Shown in pieces: positions 62,326 to 64,000 of a stretch of DNA of 64,000 nucleotides. The number at the start of each line of letters is the position of its first letter. Position 1 is the first letter of the stretch. Origin of the DNA: JABSSA01 sp039975755 (GTDB taxonomy: Bacteria > Pseudomonadota > Alphaproteobacteria > Rhodobacterales > Rhodobacteraceae); NCBI GenBank assembly GCA_039975755.1, contig JBDWGM010000110.1:1-64000 (forward strand), read 5' to 3'. The notes under the pieces were generated by a model. The model made no database searches and was not told where the DNA came from. It saw only the letters and a list, made by a program, of their open reading frames with translations. A program made the translations under genes and the position numbers.

Positions 62326-64000
62326 TTATTCCCAACAGCTGACAAGCACTGTCATATTCTGCGCGGTCTCAGTTAAATCCACCGGATCAACAAGCGCTCT
62401 GTCTTCATTCGCGGCACCTGTTAGGTTTGCCTCGCTGAGCACACGTTTGATGGTGTCGCTGTTGACGGCAAAGTTCACATCATCGGGAAGGGCACGGCCT
62501 TCTGTTGCGCGTGGCAATAGCATGCCCAACACACCACCAGTCGCGTCTAGTACCGGCCCACCTGCGTCGCCGGGCAAAACGTCCAGCGCAAGCCGGTTAA
62601 GCCCAGCCTCACCACGCAGACCGCGCAGATCGACCAAGGTGCCAAACGTCATGCTCGGCGCACCCAGAATGCCTTCGAAACTGTACCCAGCGACAGCAAT
62701 TTCGGTCTGCAGACGTGGGGTTTGCGCGCTGAAACGGCCAAAACCAATCGGCGCCAGACCCTGTTTTGGGCGTAGGATTGCAATACCGCTTTCTGCGTCA
62801 AGGACCGCAACTTCGGCTTCTGTTTCCGTATCCAAAGTCAGGCGCGAACAACTTTGAATAACATCTGACGTTGTGACGACGTTTCCGGCCTGATCCACAA
62901 AGAAACCGGACCGGGACACACTTGGTTTGCGAACGTCCAAGCCTGACACCAAGTCAATTGATTGCGTTTCATCCAAACCTGCATCTGCGGGCAAAACACC
63001 GGTTATTCGTTGGAAGCTGGCTTCCATTTCCGCCAAAAGTCGTTTGCGTCTTGGTTCGTCGTTCAAAGGCCAAACCAGAATAAACCCTTTGATTTCCCCG
63101 CCACTTAACGATGCACGTACTTCGGTAACAATTTTATTGCTTTGGCCTGTGATCGTAAACGACGCATCGCTGCGGTCGCGATTGCCCTCAGCTGGTACGA
63201 TGTCCAAGGTTTGAAGGATGTCATAAAGCCCGAAAAGCGTGGTCTGATCGCCCGCTTGAGAAATCAGGATAACGTTTTCTGGGCCATCGCCTTTGGATGG
63301 ATATTGCGCGAAAGGCGCGATGTGGGTTTTGAAATCAACGACATTCAAAGGCATTTCAATTTCAATTCCAGCTTTGTCGTCACGCACCAGTTGCAAACCC
63401 AGTTTTTCCAGAACGGCATTGTACTGAGTGATCAGGTCGTTGCGTTGCAAAGTGGTCAGAATGCCGGTCGCCTCATAACCGTTCTGTTCTTGCCATGCGG
63501 TCATTGACCGACGCGTGCCAGCGCCAAAAAGCCCATCAATTGTGCTGTTGTAAACACCCGCCCAACGAAGCGCTATTTGCAGCTCGCGTCGTTGATCGCT
63601 GTTCAACAACCTTTCGCTTGCGCGTGCTTTTCTTGGCGTTTCGTCTACAATCTGGATAGGCGTGTTTTCTGGTTGTTCAGGTGTTGGTTCGGTAGGAGTT
63701 TGCACCACAATGGTGTCGGATCCGTCATTACGCGCGGCTGCATTTGGAATCGGCACCGCGCCGCGCCCTAAGATATTGGCTCCAACGGGCCAGAATTGCT
63801 GACCAAATATCGAAGTTTGCGTGATAAAGCTGTCTTGAGGAATAACATTTTCGGCTTGATACACCTCAAGGACACGCACAGCATCGTCGCGTCGATAGGG
63901 GCCAAGGGTCAAAGCGTACCATCTGTTTCCCAGTCGAAAGCCGTTCACATCAGCAATGTCCGCTGAATATCTTTTGGCTGAATCTATCGCTTCGGCAAGG
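62326..64000 (-). CDS. Trypsin-fold pseudoprotease with SPOR-like and peptidoglycan-binding domains (5' end outside)
   Basis: The frame is open to the window edge, so the N-terminus is missing. In order from the visible end: a SPOR-like segment (WYALTLGPYRRDDAVRVLEVY), a PG_binding_1 repeat (LQIALRWAGVYNSTIDGLFGAGTRRSMTAWQ), a middle region and a chymotrypsin-like fold. There, VVTTSDVIQSC replaces the TxAHxx-C His box, DAESGIAIL replaces the Asp box and GDAGGPVLD has Ala for the catalytic Ser. So the triad appears lost and it should act as a binder, not a protease. Likely periplasmic, at the cell wall. Confidence 0.82.
   Translation of the reverse strand, partial: LAEAIDSAKRYSADIADVNGFRLGNRWYALTLGPYRRDDAVRVLEVYQAENVIPQDSFITQTSIFGQQFWPVGANILGRGAVPIPNAAARNDGSDTIVVQTPTEPTPEQPENTPIQIVDETPRKARASERLLNSDQRRELQIALRWAGVYNSTIDGLFGAGTRRSMTAWQEQNGYEATGILTTLQRNDLITQYNAVLEKLGLQLVRDDKAGIEIEMPLNVVDFKTHIAPFAQYPSKGDGPENVILISQAGDQTTLFGLYDILQTLDIVPAEGNRDRSDASFTITGQSNKIVTEVRASLSGGEIKGFILVWPLNDEPRRKRLLAEMEASFQRITGVLPADAGLDETQSIDLVSGLDVRKPSVSRSGFFVDQAGNVVTTSDVIQSCSRLTLDTETEAEVAVLDAESGIAILRPKQGLAPIGFGRFSAQTPRLQTEIAVAGYSFEGILGAPSMTFGTLVDLRGLRGEAGLNRLALDVLPGDAGGPVLDATGGVLGMLLPRATEGRALPDDVNFAVNSDTIKRVLSEANLTGAANEDRALVDPVDLTETAQNMTVLVSCWE

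Overview
The window looks like a piece of a marine alphaproteobacterial chromosome of the Rhodobacterales (Roseobacter) type. The pointers are a SAM-II riboswitch before metZ, a VPLPA-CTERM surface protein, several TRAP and tripartite tricarboxylate (TTT) uptake systems, FolE2 in the place of classical FolE, a Hint-domain protein of the roseobacter kind, and the order ftsY-EamA-yciB. I see no rRNA, tRNA, CRISPR array, insertion sequence or phage block.

Layout. (1) 1-4033: a tight vitamin B1 salvage operon on +, thiE(end)-thiD-thiY-tenA-thiZ-thiX, in which every junction is a 4-nt ATGA overlap. (2) 4180-8283, minus: a TAXI-type TRAP transporter (binding protein, fused 4TM-12TM permease) with a UspA protein. 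(3) 8954-14010: a second TRAP operon (dctP-dctQ-dctM, minus) that looks partly decayed: dctQ carries one in-frame stop in an otherwise intact frame, and a LysR-like relic with a 16-bp tandem duplication lies at its 3' end; a divergent tetR and a metallo-beta-lactamase-like gene follow. (4) 14-30 kb: loosely packed accessory and surface genes (small secreted proteins, VPLPA-CTERM protein, tail-anchored Ser/Thr kinase, MarR-GNAT fusion, delta-type carbonic anhydrase, cell-wall hydrolase lipoprotein, Hint protein, DUF3179 protein) around the housekeeping gene tex, with degenerate dispersed elements between them. (5) 30.3-41.9 kb: a catabolic island with a TTT importer, an acylating sulfoacetaldehyde dehydrogenase-like enzyme, an AMP-forming acyl-CoA ligase, two TauE/SafE exporters, a 932-residue FAD/Fe-S dehydrogenase and a class V aminotransferase. 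The best reading is uptake and breakdown of a C2 sulfonate such as sulfoacetate, with sulfite export. (6) 42.4-64 kb: mostly core genes (ferredoxin, gph, purD, xseA, ftsY, yciB, metZ, folE2, trkH) mixed with oddities: a dnaE2 C-terminal relic beside paired hairpins, an AlkB-like protein without the diiron histidines, an orphan NuoE-NuoF fusion, a Popeye-like cNMP protein and a trypsin-fold protein in which all three catalytic residues appear replaced.

I did not find a clearly new multi-gene defence or mobile system. The strongest unusual signals are the dctQ nonsense codon with its neighbouring regulator relic, the TTT-linked sulfoacetate-type island, the pseudoprotease, the degenerate AlkB homologue and the MarR-GNAT gene with a perfect dyad abutting its start codon. 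All functional calls are by reading the proteins; no database search was run.
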